Positions 36,505-45,518 of a stretch of DNA of 64,000 bases are shown piece after piece. The number at the start of each line of letters is the position of its first letter. Positions within the stretch are counted from its first letter, which is position 1. The translations under genes and the position numbers were made by a program. The DNA is from Candidatus Nitrosopumilus sp. (GTDB lineage: Archaea; Thermoproteota; Nitrososphaeria; Nitrososphaerales; Nitrosopumilaceae), in contig JAOTTS010000009.1 of the NCBI GenBank assembly GCA_029864335.1, positions 1 to 64,000 on the forward strand. Reading direction: 5' to 3'. The notes below the pieces were generated by a model, which saw only the letters and a program-made list of their open reading frames with translations, was not told the origin of the DNA and did not search any database.

Positions 36505-36668
36505 TATTCATGTTCCTCCTTTGTCATCACATAGGTTCTAATCTTGCCTTTGCTGTCAAGCAATTCGAAAAAACTTTCTGAATTTAAGATTGTACGTTGA
36601 GCAATGACTTTTACACAAATATTTTGTACATCTACCTTTTTTATCAGTTTTGTGGGAAATAAAATCAT
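36504..36668 (-). CDS. 54-aa hypothetical protein
   Basis: Complete small frame (begins MILFPTKLIKKVDVQN, ends YVMTKEEHE), coupled by TAATG to the Cys-rich gene. A decayed relative of its N-terminal part survives at 35605-35652, which argues that it is a true gene. No family recognised. Confidence 0.5.
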   Translation of the reverse strand: MILFPTKLIKKVDVQNICVKVIAQRTILNSESFFELLDSKGKIRTYVMTKEEHE

Positions 36669-36744
36669 CTAGTACTATTTTTTCATGCTTACACGTATTC
36701 ATTATATCAATATACCTCAAAGTACCATTTAATGTGAGTTCAAA

Positions 36745-37023
36745 ATGGTACTTGGTTTAGAATTTCGTAGATTATTAGAAAGAGAACTTCGAAAATCCAT
36801 AGATTTTACCTTCAAGCAAAATATGGATTTCAAGGAAATTTGGAATTGTACAAACGAAGATGACTTTTTGTATGGATGGTATATGGGTAGATCAGATGAT
36901 TTTTGTAGAAATCAATTCTTTTTGCACTATCACAAGGCCCCTAATAAAAAAGAAGCAAAAGAAATTCAAGATATTTTACTTAATCACGCAAAAGATTTTC
37001 GTGATCAATTAGCAAAAAAATGA
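36745..37023 (+). CDS. Small protein of a local paralogous family (YG-x3-GR)
   Basis: 92 aa, helical. Central FLYGWYMGRSDDF and end NHAKDFRDQL parallel FAYGLIIGRLYNS..NHDKEF of the protein at 40866 and the pseudogene at 42268. Coupled by ATGA overlap to the zinc-finger-like gene that follows. Family not recognised outside this window. Confidence 0.6.
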   Translation: MVLGLEFRRLLERELRKSIDFTFKQNMDFKEIWNCTNEDDFLYGWYMGRSDDFCRNQFFLHYHKAPNKKEAKEIQDILLNHAKDFRDQLAKK

Positions 37024-37205
37024 AGGTCAATAAAATCAGAGTCACAATTTTCTGTCCTTTTTGCCATGGCCAACATCTAGATGAGGGAAAATATGCAATC
37101 AAGCCTCACAAGACACACTTGTGTTTTCATTGTGGAAAAAAATTCAAAGTTGTTACACCTACCATCGGTGTGAAAATTGGATCAAATATGACATTAGAAT
37201 CATAA
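37020..37205 (+). CDS. Small zinc-finger-like protein
   Basis: 61 aa with CPFCHGQH and CFHCGKKF, two CxxC pairs 22 residues apart as in a zinc ribbon, then a strand-rich tail (VVTPTIGVKIG). ATG overlaps the previous stop. Possibly nucleic acid binding; partner of the upstream protein by coupling. Confidence 0.65.
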   Translation: MKVNKIRVTIFCPFCHGQHLDEGKYAIKPHKTHLCFHCGKKFKVVTPTIGVKIGSNMTLES

Positions 37206-37266
37206 ACTAATTTTTAACATACTTTGTCCGAACCAAAAATGAACTAAAAATTGGGTAGAGACTAAG

Positions 37267-37575
37267 TTATGTCTCTACATAGATGCTACCGGATTCTACT
37301 ATTACTTTGTATGAAGCCAAATCCTTAAGCTGTGAAGCAAACGCAATTAGCTTGCCTGTTTTACAATCCCATGTTGAACCATGCCAAGGACACGTTACAG
37401 TGGAGCCTTCCAAGGTTCCCTCAGAAAGACTTGCACCCTGATGAGTGCAGGTATCGTCCATTGCATAGTAGTTTCCATCTACATTTGCTACAAGAATTTC
37501 CTTTCCATCCTCACTTACCTTGATCATCTCTCCAGTAGGAATGTCCGAAGTCTTACCAGCCAATATTTTTCCCAT
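37267..37575 (-). CDS. Rieske-type ferredoxin
   Basis: 102 aa. CTHQGASLSEG and CPWHGSTWDCKTG give the C-x-H...C-x-x-H ligands of a [2Fe-2S] Rieske centre. Length and simple layout match soluble Rieske ferredoxins or NirD-like electron carriers. Partner oxidoreductase unknown. Confidence 0.88.
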   Translation of the reverse strand: MGKILAGKTSDIPTGEMIKVSEDGKEILVANVDGNYYAMDDTCTHQGASLSEGTLEGSTVTCPWHGSTWDCKTGKLIAFASQLKDLASYKVIVESGSIYVET

Positions 37576-37653
37576 ACTTTCTTTGATTCGTAATTTGTTT
37601 TAAATAATACTAGAATTAGATTGAGCTAATTAACTGCCTCTAATTTTTACAGT

Positions 37654-38655
37654 ATGATAACTTTTTCTAGAATGAGAAAAAATCTAATTACTATAAAGAC
37701 GTGTAAAAAATTAATGGATACTGATTCATTGAAACTTTCTGAAAAATGTATTCTATCACGATGTAAAGACGGACCACTGATCACAGATAATATGGCAGGT
37801 GAGTTAATGTGTGGCAGTTGTGGAGTTGTCCTATCTGAAAAAATGGAAGATTATGTACAAGAGTATCGTACTTTTACAAAAGAGGACTATATGCAACAGA
37901 CAAGAACAGGAATGAAATCCACCCTAACCATACATGATATGGGACTTGCCACAAAAATCGGCTCAAAAAATAAGGATGTATCTGGTAAACGATTATCCAG
38001 TAAAATGAATTTTGCATTCAATCGTCTTAGAGTATGGGATGCGAGAAGCAAAATGTATAGCAGAGAGAGGAGTATGCAAAATGCATTTACTCTGCTTGAT
38101 GGCATGGCAGCCAAGCTGGGCCTACCCGAATTCGTATCAGAAAAAGCAGCATATTTTTACAGAAAAATTAAATCAAAAAATCCCAGAACTGGAAAATTCA
38201 CCGAATCATTAATCGCTGCTGCATTATATGCTGCTTGTAGGTCTACAAATACTCCCAGAACATTAAATGATATAGCCCAGGCTGCCAACGTTAAGAAGAA
38301 ACGCCTTCAAAAAAGCTACCGAGATATTGTAAAAAGGCTAGGTCTTAATATTGAACAATATGATCCCATCGAGTTTGTAAGCAGAATTTCAAGTGAGGTT
38401 AGTGCTAGTGAGAAAACTAGAAGATATGCTGTGAAAATTCTGATAAAGGCAAGAAAGACCAGGATATTAACAGGTAAACATCCAATGGGAATGGCAGCTG
38501 CTGCTCTGTACTTTTCAGGCATTCACAACAACGAAGATATTTCCCAGGAAAAGATTTCTGGTGTCTCCGGAGTAACTACTGTCACTATTAGACATGGATA
38601 TCAAACTTTGGTAAAGGGAATTGGCATATCTCCCCTAGAGTCCTTGACAAAATAA
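37654..38655 (+). CDS. tfb: Transcription initiation factor B (TFB)
   Basis: 333 aa (ATG 37714 would give 313). Zinc-ribbon pairs CILSRC and CGSC, B-finger region ending RLRVWDARSK, then two cyclin repeats (FTESLIAAALYAACRSTNTPR and HPMGMAAAALYFSGIHNNED) and the HTH GVTTVTIRHGYQTL. Recruits RNA polymerase to TATA/TBP. One of several TFB-related loci in the window and the only intact one. Confidence 0.93.
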   Translation: MITFSRMRKNLITIKTCKKLMDTDSLKLSEKCILSRCKDGPLITDNMAGELMCGSCGVVLSEKMEDYVQEYRTFTKEDYMQQTRTGMKSTLTIHDMGLATKIGSKNKDVSGKRLSSKMNFAFNRLRVWDARSKMYSRERSMQNAFTLLDGMAAKLGLPEFVSEKAAYFYRKIKSKNPRTGKFTESLIAAALYAACRSTNTPRTLNDIAQAANVKKKRLQKSYRDIVKRLGLNIEQYDPIEFVSRISSEVSASEKTRRYAVKILIKARKTRILTGKHPMGMAAAALYFSGIHNNEDISQEKISGVSGVTTVTIRHGYQTLVKGIGISPLESLTK

Positions 38656-38676
38656 AAAATTAAAAGGATCAAGGAT

Positions 38677-38892
38677 TCAGTAACAAAGTTCAGGTATTAT
38701 GAAATTACACTTCTTGCATTGAAATTCTATAATGTAATTTCCTACTCTTGCAATATTTGCCCACTCTGGGTGTTCAATACCGTATTGGTATGGTGGTAAA
38801 TTCTCTTTCATGGCTTTTAGATAATTATCTGTAATAGTAATATCTGAAATTCTTTCCCATTTTTCATTTCTACACTTTGGACATTTTACCAT
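38677..38892 (-). CDS. Small zinc-ribbon protein
   Basis: 71 aa with CPKC at the start and CKKC near the end, separated by about 52 residues, so the zinc site brackets the whole protein. Convergent with tfb. No family recognised. Confidence 0.6.
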   Translation of the reverse strand: MVKCPKCRNEKWERISDITITDNYLKAMKENLPPYQYGIEHPEWANIARVGNYIIEFQCKKCNFIIPELCY

Positions 38893-38964
38893 GACTAATC
38901 AGTATTTTATGTAAAATTTTATTTTTAAGTAAGATATTTTGTTTACTATTTCCTTTACAATCTT

Positions 38965-39156
38965 ATGAGTGAGGATCTCATGAAATCAATCATTGTACTA
39001 TTACAAAATGATATGGGGGATAAGGAGATTTTAATGCGAATCTTAAATGATCTCAAGAAAGACAAAAAGCCCTTTGGTCCAGACAAATCATATCTCAAAA
39101 CCATTATTGAGAAATATCTATCAGAAGACAAACATCTTCTAAAGTCTTTAGAATAA
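38965..39156 (+). CDS. Small hypothetical helical protein
   Basis: 63 aa, charged and helical (KSIIVLLQNDMGDKEILMRIL, then YLKTIIEKYLSEDKHL). No motif; intergenic ATG with a short leader. Plausible but unproven. Confidence 0.45.
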   Translation: MSEDLMKSIIVLLQNDMGDKEILMRILNDLKKDKKPFGPDKSYLKTIIEKYLSEDKHLLKSLE

Positions 39157-39232
39157 ACAACTAATCACTATCCTATTATTTTTCATTTTAATCGTAAAAA
39201 AATCTAATATGCTATATCTTTAAAAAAAATGA

Positions 39233-39463
39233 TCAAGAATTGTTTTCAAATTTAATGATATTTTTATTTTCTTTTACATATTTGATATTTTTACCATCAA
39301 GAAAACTATCTATTGTGCCGTTCCATTTCCTGACGCTTTGATATTTCGGTCTTTTGTTGCTTTTGCTAACTATGTGTTCTATGTAATCAACATACCAAAA
39401 TTCGTTAGGAACAGAACCAATTTGTGTTTGGATCCAAAGGCTGGTCATTGTTTCAATTACCAT
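39233..39463 (-). CDS. Small hypothetical protein
   Basis: 76 aa with several aromatic residues (EFWYVDYIEHI, RKWNGTIDSFLDG). No cysteine motif or membrane segment. Unrecognised. Confidence 0.4.
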   Translation of the reverse strand: MVIETMTSLWIQTQIGSVPNEFWYVDYIEHIVSKSNKRPKYQSVRKWNGTIDSFLDGKNIKYVKENKNIIKFENNS

Positions 39464-40111
39464 AAGTAATAGATTTAAGGAATTTAAAAAATATGCAAAA
39501 GTGATTTAAAAATTTTGGATTCTGAATAACATCGGTTTTCCTATTTTTCTTCAGGTGCGTTTGCCTTATCACGCACACTTTTTAGCACACAAAACTTTGC
39601 AAGCGTTTTCCTAAGGCTCATGTAGTTATTGGTCCATCATTGTATTTAACTACAGTTTGAATTAGAACAAATTCTAGAATCTCAAGTCCAAATTCAAATA
39701 GTATCGATTATGCAAAATCCATACAGATTCATACTAACAGCGAGTCTTGGTAGACTTTTACCTACGTTTTAAGGGTGTTAAACTAATTTCACAAATCCCT
39801 CTACAAGTCAAACTATGGCACCAAAATGCTCCGACATGCCAGATAGCCATCTTTGCTTTTTGTAATAGAGTAAACTTTCCTCCAATACAGACAAATCTTC
39901 AGACGTGCCCCTAAAACCATAGAACCATTTACTTAAAAATCACTTTAAACTGAGTACTAATTCTATGATGCTGTTTCGCGTTTTTAGAAACTTTTAGATT
40001 TTTAGTTAATTTTTCCTTGTTTGCTTTGGTCATTTTTAAAACATTATTGTTTTGTGTCAAATTATTTTTTGGGAAGGGTGACAATAAATCATATTGTGCA
40101 TGTAATAAAGT
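39464..40111. other. Long gap with possible microgene debris
   Basis: 648 bp. Two minus-strand frames look coding-like but weak: 39541-39621 (26 aa, begins MSLRKTLAKFCVLK) and 39808-39894 (28 aa from TTG, contains YYKKQRWLSGMSEHFG). The second frame stays open upstream to 39939 with plausible residues. These may be remnants. No RNA recognised. Confidence 0.3.
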
Positions 40112-40531
40112 ATGGACTTTTCAAGAATACTTGTTGCAATTGATGGGTCTGAATCTGCAAAGAAAGCTTTTACAAAGTCTCTCTTTTTGGCACTCAAGTG
40201 TAACGCCAAATTGGATCTAGTTCATGTAACCCCATGTGAACTTGGGGGCGATAGTGCCACAACTTTTGAGTTAATAGAGCAACTCCAAACAAAAGCAAAA
40301 TTAATTCTTGAGGAATATAGACAGGAAGCCATAAAGAAAAACATACCAATCGAGGTGATGCTAAAACAAGGCGATCCAGCTCAAATTATAATTGAAATTG
40401 CAAATACCCAGAATTACGATCTTATTGTCACTGGAAGCCGCGGTATGAGTACGTTTAAGGAATTACTTCTTGGAAGTGTCACTCTTAAGGTCATACATCA
40501 TGTACACTGTCCAGTCATGGTTGTAAGGTAG
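40112..40531 (+). CDS. Universal stress protein (UspA family)
   Basis: 139 aa. ILVAIDGSESAKKA at the N-terminus, VTGSRGMSTFKELLLGSVT as nucleotide-binding loop. Third type of Usp in the window, with 19206 and 46248. Confidence 0.92.
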   Translation: MDFSRILVAIDGSESAKKAFTKSLFLALKCNAKLDLVHVTPCELGGDSATTFELIEQLQTKAKLILEEYRQEAIKKNIPIEVMLKQGDPAQIIIEIANTQNYDLIVTGSRGMSTFKELLLGSVTLKVIHHVHCPVMVVR

Positions 40532-40865
40532 CATGGTTAAGATGCTAAAACGGGAATATCTGTACATCTTACATTCCTTCCCATATGTGAAAACAAAGAA
40601 AGAAATTTCAGATTTTATTCTAAAATAATTTGTAAAATGGTATTCTAATTTTAAAAACTTGAAGTAAATTTATTTTAAAATACTTTCAACTTTTATTCAA
40701 ACAAAGATCTAATGGTGAAACACCCATCTCTTAATCAATCTTTGAAAATCTGTTTGGCGAACCACAAAAAATTACAATTACTCTACACATTGCATTCTAA
40801 AAAGACAGTTTAAAAAACACTGATACTCCAACACTATTTTTAACTATACCCTACCTATCAAAATC
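40532..40865. other. Intergenic region, nothing recognised
   Basis: 334 bp of AT-rich sequence between the Usp gene and the small paralogue. No frame, repeat or stem stood out. Confidence 0.3.
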
Positions 40866-41138
40866 ATGGATAAAAAACTAGAAGAAAAAATTGAACAAAA
40901 AATTAATGAAACTGCCACTTGCCACAAAGACCTTCATGTTATGATAAAATCCTTCAAGCATCTTTCTTCAGGTGACAAATCATTTGCATATGGCTTGATA
41001 ATAGGCAGACTATACAATTCATTTTATTATCAGTGCAGAAGAATACTCAAAAGAGATCCTACAGAAGAAGAATTTTTAGAATTTATCAAAATTATTAAAA
41101 ACCATGATAAGGAATTTCCAACTAGATTTTGCTTTTAA
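40866..41138 (+). CDS. Small protein of a local paralogous family (YG-x3-GR)
   Basis: 90 aa. FAYGLIIGRLYNSFYYQCRRIL in the middle and FIKIIKNHDKEF near the end match the proteins at 36745 and 42268. Helical and charged, one central hydrophobic turn. Role unknown. Confidence 0.55.
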   Translation: MDKKLEEKIEQKINETATCHKDLHVMIKSFKHLSSGDKSFAYGLIIGRLYNSFYYQCRRILKRDPTEEEFLEFIKIIKNHDKEFPTRFCF

Positions 41139-41160
41139 TCATTAGTTTTCTTAGAAGAAC

Positions 41161-41553
41161 TTAGTTAGCATATAGATTTTTACGATACTTTTCCACCATT
41201 TCTTCCCATTCTGATTTTGATGCCCTGTAATGATATAGGTGTGCTAGAAGAACTTTCAACAAAGAGACATACTTGTTTACATAATCCATAATGAGAATTT
41301 CAGGTTGACTGAACAAATTCTTTCTTAGATTATGAAATTTTAACATGTCATTTTTTTCGGATTTAGTAATTTTGTTCTTCTTTTCTATTAACTCTAAAAG
41401 AGAATTAAAATCGAGAGGATCATTATCCAATTCTTCAAATTCAGTCATGACAAACCCACTTATTGCAGTCATTGTTGCATCATCGATGCTGATAAAGGCA
41501 AGGCGATTTACATTTTTGAACGAACTTCGATTAAAGATGACACCATAGCACAA
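41161..41553 (-). CDS. Hypothetical helical protein
   Basis: 130 aa. Long helices (NSLLELIEKKNKITKSEKND, YVSLLKVLLAHLYHYRASK). No recognised domain. Convergent with the preceding gene. Confidence 0.5.
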   Translation of the reverse strand: MCYGVIFNRSSFKNVNRLAFISIDDATMTAISGFVMTEFEELDNDPLDFNSLLELIEKKNKITKSEKNDMLKFHNLRKNLFSQPEILIMDYVNKYVSLLKVLLAHLYHYRASKSEWEEMVEKYRKNLYAN

Positions 41554-41712
41554 CTGTTCTATTATTGTGTTTACCAGAGCATTATAGTTTATACCTACAG
41601 ATAGATCCGGATTAAATTTAAGAATTCATATTTACTTTTCCTTTTATCTAATAAGGCACATTTCATCAAGTAGCTTCTTGACAATTATTTATCTGATGAC
41701 GTATCATGTTAA

Positions 41713-42249
41713 TTGGGAACAAGATTGCTAAAAGATTTGGTAACGCCAGAAAACGCAAATGTCTTTGTAGGAAAGCTTGGAGATATTTTAGAAAAAGCAA
41801 TCGACAAACCATTGGGCTATGCCATCAATTGGGGTAGAATTTGGTCACTCTGGCCTGTCCACATTGAAACAGCTTGTTGCAGCGTTGAATTTGGCGCAGC
41901 ATCAAGTCCTAGATATGATGTTGAAAGATTTGGTATCATTGAAGCATTTGGATCACTTAGACAATGTGATCTAGTTGTTGTTCAAGGAACTATTACAAGA
42001 AAAATGGCACCACGTCTTAGATTAGTTTATGATCAAATGCCAGAACCAAAGTATGTAATTGCTATGGGAGCTTGTGCAATTACTGGAGGATTGTATTTTG
42101 ATTCATACAATGTACTTCCAGGAATTGACGGAGTCATTCCAGTTGATGTCTATGTTCCAGGATGTCCACCTAGACCTGAAACTCTCATCCAAGGATGTAT
42201 GTTATTGCAAGAGAAGATAAAGAGAATGAAGGCTAGGAAGTTTGTATAA
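41713..42249 (+). CDS. nuoB: NADH-quinone oxidoreductase subunit B-like protein
   Basis: 178 aa from TTG 41713. ETACCSVEFGA, VVQGTITRK, AMGACAITGG and VPGCPPRPETL carry the four Cys ligands of cluster N2. NuoB sits where the hydrophilic arm passes electrons to quinone. No other nuo gene lies nearby, so this is an orphan copy or the gene was moved; sequence is complete and not decayed. Confidence 0.92.
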   Translation: MGTRLLKDLVTPENANVFVGKLGDILEKAIDKPLGYAINWGRIWSLWPVHIETACCSVEFGAASSPRYDVERFGIIEAFGSLRQCDLVVVQGTITRKMAPRLRLVYDQMPEPKYVIAMGACAITGGLYFDSYNVLPGIDGVIPVDVYVPGCPPRPETLIQGCMLLQEKIKRMKARKFV

Positions 42250-42267
42250 TGAACAAAATCTAGAGCA

Positions 42268-42593
42268 ATGGAGATAGTAATCTCAATAGAAGAATATGCT
42301 CATGATATTACCAACAAATTTTATGGGCTTAGTAGTAGAGCCTATACAAAGAATAACTGTCACTAAAACAATTCGTACCAGATTTGAAACAAGCTAAAGA
42401 AGAATATGGTGTGGCAAACCCAAGAGATTTTTCATACGGCCTGATATTAGGAAAAATAAGAGGAGGGGCGACTATGACAATATTCGTAAGCACATATGCT
42501 AAGGAGATGACTCATGAATAACTACACGAATTAGATAAGATTATCAAAAATAACACTGGTGAAATAAAGGATCTCTGCTACAAAGACGCTTGA
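42268..42593 (+). pseudogene. Decayed third member of the YG-x3-GR small-protein family
   Basis: A frame from 42268 stops at about 42363 and the next frame continues with LKQFVPDLKQAKEEYG and RDFSYGLILGKIRGG; a premature TAA then interrupts HE-LHELDKIIKNNTGEI. SYGLILGKI and KIIKNN mirror the proteins at 36745 and 40866. One frameshift plus one nonsense codon. Confidence 0.7.
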
Positions 42594-42736
42594 AAATCAT
42601 CATTTAACTCAAACCTCTCTGCAAAAAATTCGGCATTCAATGAAGTCAAGTTATTGCTCTTGCCGTCATTGTTGTCTACTAATCCTATATTAGTTCTTTC
42701 AAAGGGATTTACAGAATTAGGTTAACCCTCTAAATA

Positions 42737-42757
42737 TTCAAGGTTCAATTCCATAGA
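42737..42757. repeat. 21-bp repeat, copy 1
   Basis: Identical to 45355-45375 (starts TTCAAGGTTCAATTCC). Lies just downstream of a Cys-rich microgene. A neighbouring half-match (GAGGCTTGAACC near 43038) resembles the sequence that follows the other copy. Confidence 0.6.
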
Positions 42758-42833
42758 TTCATCCACTTGTTTGGGTAGAAAAAAGTTCCATGGGCCCACG
42801 GGTATCATATAATATGAAAAAAATGTGGGATAT

Positions 42834-42920
42834 CTAAAATTCAGTACCACAGACAGTGCAATGACATTTTCCATCCGATTGTGTATGATTTCTGCATTTA
42901 TGACACCAATTTGTTGACAT
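42834..42920 (-). CDS. Zinc-finger-like microprotein
   Basis: 28 aa: CHKC, then KCHCTVCGTEF, giving a CxxC...CxCxxC set. A minimal zinc knuckle. ATG to TAG, no overlapping larger gene that looks real. Part of the group of Cys-rich microproteins in this region. Confidence 0.5.
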   Translation of the reverse strand: MSTNWCHKCRNHTQSDGKCHCTVCGTEF

Positions 42921-43219
42921 TGTATTCGAGATGTAATCTGGTAATTTTTATTTACAAAGAAATGTCGAAGTGTTTTGATCAGATAGCAAAAAAGAACATA
43001 ATTGCTGCTTATCGTTAAATGGAAATTTAGTTTCAAAAATATTGATTTTAGTCCTAAGAGGCTTGAACCATTTTTTGGAAGTTTTTTTACGGCACCAAAC
43101 TTTTAGTTCAACACCGCAATTGGGTTTAACTCCGCTGGACTCACCTACCTTTTTGGAATAAAATGGACGCAGTTACACATAACGTAGGTTTGACAAAATA
43201 AAAAAGAGAAAAAGAAGAG

Positions 43220-44278
43220 TTATTCTTCTACTATGAATAGACCTATCATTCCTGCATCTGCATGGCCAACAACATGGCAATGGAATAGCCATATGGCGGG
43301 TTTGTCTGGTTTAATAATGAATGATTCGAGTGTTCCTTGTACAAGGGGGAATGTTTGGGAGGTAATCACAGAACCTCTTTCATTTGTACTTGAAATCATT
43401 TTGTTTCCATGTAGATGAAATGAATGGATTTGTTCTCCCAGATTTGTAACGTGAAATTCGACTGTTTCTCCGACCTTTGCTTTGTAGACAGGTAATGTGT
43501 AATTGAATTGCGCAGCAACTCCATCCAGTCCTTTTTCTGCAAAGATTTCTTCAAGAGCTTTTTCTCCACCAGGCACTCCCATTCCATTCATGATATAGTA
43601 TGGTGTGGGGCCTTTTTCCATTCTCTCAACGTCGTGACCTATTTCTGACATTACGATTGGAATGTGTCTGTCAATGTATGGTCTTGGAGGATTTCTTTCA
43701 ATTATGATATTACCATAAAGACCTTGCAAAATATGATCTTTTATTCCAAGACCCTCAGATGCTGCGTGATCATGGAAAAATGTTGTACCCCAAGTATTTA
43801 CATTGTATTCATATGTCCATTCGCCACCTGGTGGAATCATTGAACCGGCACCGACTCCTGTAATCACATTGACTGGGGATCCATCATGTTTAGGATCATA
43901 GTCACTCATATGAGCATGGAAACTGTGAGTCACATCATGATTATTGATTACTTTGACTCGTAATAGATCTCCCTGATTTACCATTAGAGTTGGCGCGGGT
44001 ACTGTTCCGTTGTATGTCCAAGCATGCCAGACAGCAGTATCAGATATTTGAATGTCTGTTTGTTCGATTATCAATGTGTATTCCTTAACTGGTTGTTCTT
44101 CAGCTTCAGCAATTTGTGGTTGTAATTCAGATACACTTTGAGGCTGAACATTAGAGACAGTCTGTGTTTCTGTATTTAGTTCTGGCAAGAGTTGAATGTT
44201 TCCTGTTGCTGCTACAATTAAAAATGCAAGCAAGATTGGTACTCCTATCAGACCAAATTTTTTCTGCATAACCACCAT
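43220..44278 (-). CDS. Two-domain multicopper oxidase
   Basis: 352 aa. Signal/anchor at residues 6-26. Copper ligands: HSFHAHMSDYD, TTFFHDHAA, HSFHLHGNKM and WLFHCHVVGHADAGM, i.e. the HxH pairs and the type 1 HCH-x3-H-x4-M site near the C-terminus. Extracytoplasmic oxidase or nitrite-reductase-like enzyme, common and varied in ammonia-oxidising archaea. A truncated relative lies at 25506. Confidence 0.88.
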   Translation of the reverse strand: MVVMQKKFGLIGVPILLAFLIVAATGNIQLLPELNTETQTVSNVQPQSVSELQPQIAEAEEQPVKEYTLIIEQTDIQISDTAVWHAWTYNGTVPAPTLMVNQGDLLRVKVINNHDVTHSFHAHMSDYDPKHDGSPVNVITGVGAGSMIPPGGEWTYEYNVNTWGTTFFHDHAASEGLGIKDHILQGLYGNIIIERNPPRPYIDRHIPIVMSEIGHDVERMEKGPTPYYIMNGMGVPGGEKALEEIFAEKGLDGVAAQFNYTLPVYKAKVGETVEFHVTNLGEQIHSFHLHGNKMISSTNERGSVITSQTFPLVQGTLESFIIKPDKPAIWLFHCHVVGHADAGMIGLFIVEE

Positions 44279-44443
44279 AATAAGATCATTAAATTAAACC
44301 AAAATTAGTTTTTTCAAAGCTAGTAATGAAAAGATGGATTTTTATATGAATTACGATAAGTTGTCTCATACAAATTTTTTAGAATCTCATTTTTTGAAAT
44401 ACTCATTCAAAGATGAAAAGTACAGATAGGTATGAAAATAGAA

Positions 44444-45276
44444 TTATTTTGAAAATGCCAAAGCTTTGACGATGTCTGTTTTGCTAAGAATTCCAGCAAT
44501 TGATTCATTTCCATCCAATACTATCAAACTGCTAACATTGTTTTCTAAAATCAGTTTACATGCATTAGATAAACTCTGATTGAACTTGATTGTGATTAGT
44601 CCTTTAGTCATGACGTCTCTTTCTAGTGAAATATTTCCAAATCCTTCCTCTGAAAGAAACCCCTTCCTGATTTGATCTAAAGTGGTATGTTCTGAATCTT
44701 CCTCCTCATCACCCAACTCGATAGAAATTCTAAACAGATTCCTAAATGAAATCACGCCCACAGGATTCTCATTTTGATCCTTTACAATTACTCTTGATAC
44801 CTTTCTTTCTAACCTCTTTCTTACAACCTTGAACAGTGGTGCTGCAGTATGCGTATTGATATAATCATGCGTCATATGATCTATAACTCTGCTTTCATCT
44901 GAGATGTTATTCAAATAATATTTTACAAGATCAGTTTTAGTAAAAATACCTTTAGTTCTGCATCAGAACCTATCGTAAGAGAACTAACTCCATTCTCAAT
45001 CATAGTTTTTGCAGATTTTTCTGGAGATTGTGATTCATCCACAAATAAAATCGGCTTCATGATTTTTGTAATAGGAATATCATCTAATCCTTGTCTAGTT
45101 GTCTCAGAAAATAAGAATAAGCCAACATCTTTTTCTGTAACAATGCCTATGGGTTTTCCATCCTCCACAACAATTAATCTGCTGAGATTGTATTCCAATA
45201 ATTTTTTGATTAACTCTGAAATACTAGATCTTTTTAAAATTGAAATTGGTTTTTTTGAAATATTTGAAAGTGACAT
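44444..45276 (-). pseudogene. CBS-domain protein split by a one-base frameshift
   Basis: Two frames abut: the first (44923-45276, 117 aa) ends AELKVFLLKLIL, the second (to 44444) reads GIFTKTDLVKYYL directly across the same point. One extra G in the AAAGG run at about 44949-44953 would give ELKGIFTKTDL and a continuous protein of about 277 aa with four CBS motifs, the size of the intact relative at 15055. The rest shows no decay. Confidence 0.7.
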
Positions 45277-45354
45277 TTTTTCAATTCAATTGGTTTTCTA
45301 TAAAAACAACACATATGATTTTCATTATTGGGCATGTGTTTTAGTTTAATACTC

Positions 45355-45375
45355 TTCAAGGTTCAATTCCATAGA
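45355..45375. repeat. 21-bp repeat, copy 2
   Basis: Exact match to 42737-42757; in one frame of the minus strand both copies encode MELNLE, so they may derive from the same lost gene end. Confidence 0.6.
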
Positions 45376-45395
45376 GGCTTAAACCTTTTTTGGAA

Positions 45396-45518
45396 TTAAT
45401 TTGAGATTGACTGCTTTGTTAAATGGATATTTGTATTATTTTTTTGTATATCGTTTTCAGAAATTTTAACATCATTAAAACCAAGTTTTTTCCCATAATC
45501 AAAACAGGTTTTCTCCAT
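45396..45518 (-). CDS. Possible 40-aa protein
   Basis: ATG-to-TAA frame (begins MEKTCFDYGKKLGFND). Residue composition is plausible, but there is no ribosome site, homologue or coupling. Low support. Confidence 0.25.
   Translation of the reverse strand: MEKTCFDYGKKLGFNDVKISENDIQKNNTNIHLTKQSISN

Noticed and set aside
42722-43036. Minus-strand 104-aa frame
   Set aside because: Competes with the 28-aa zinc-finger frame and has a poor composition; the short Cys frame is more convincing.
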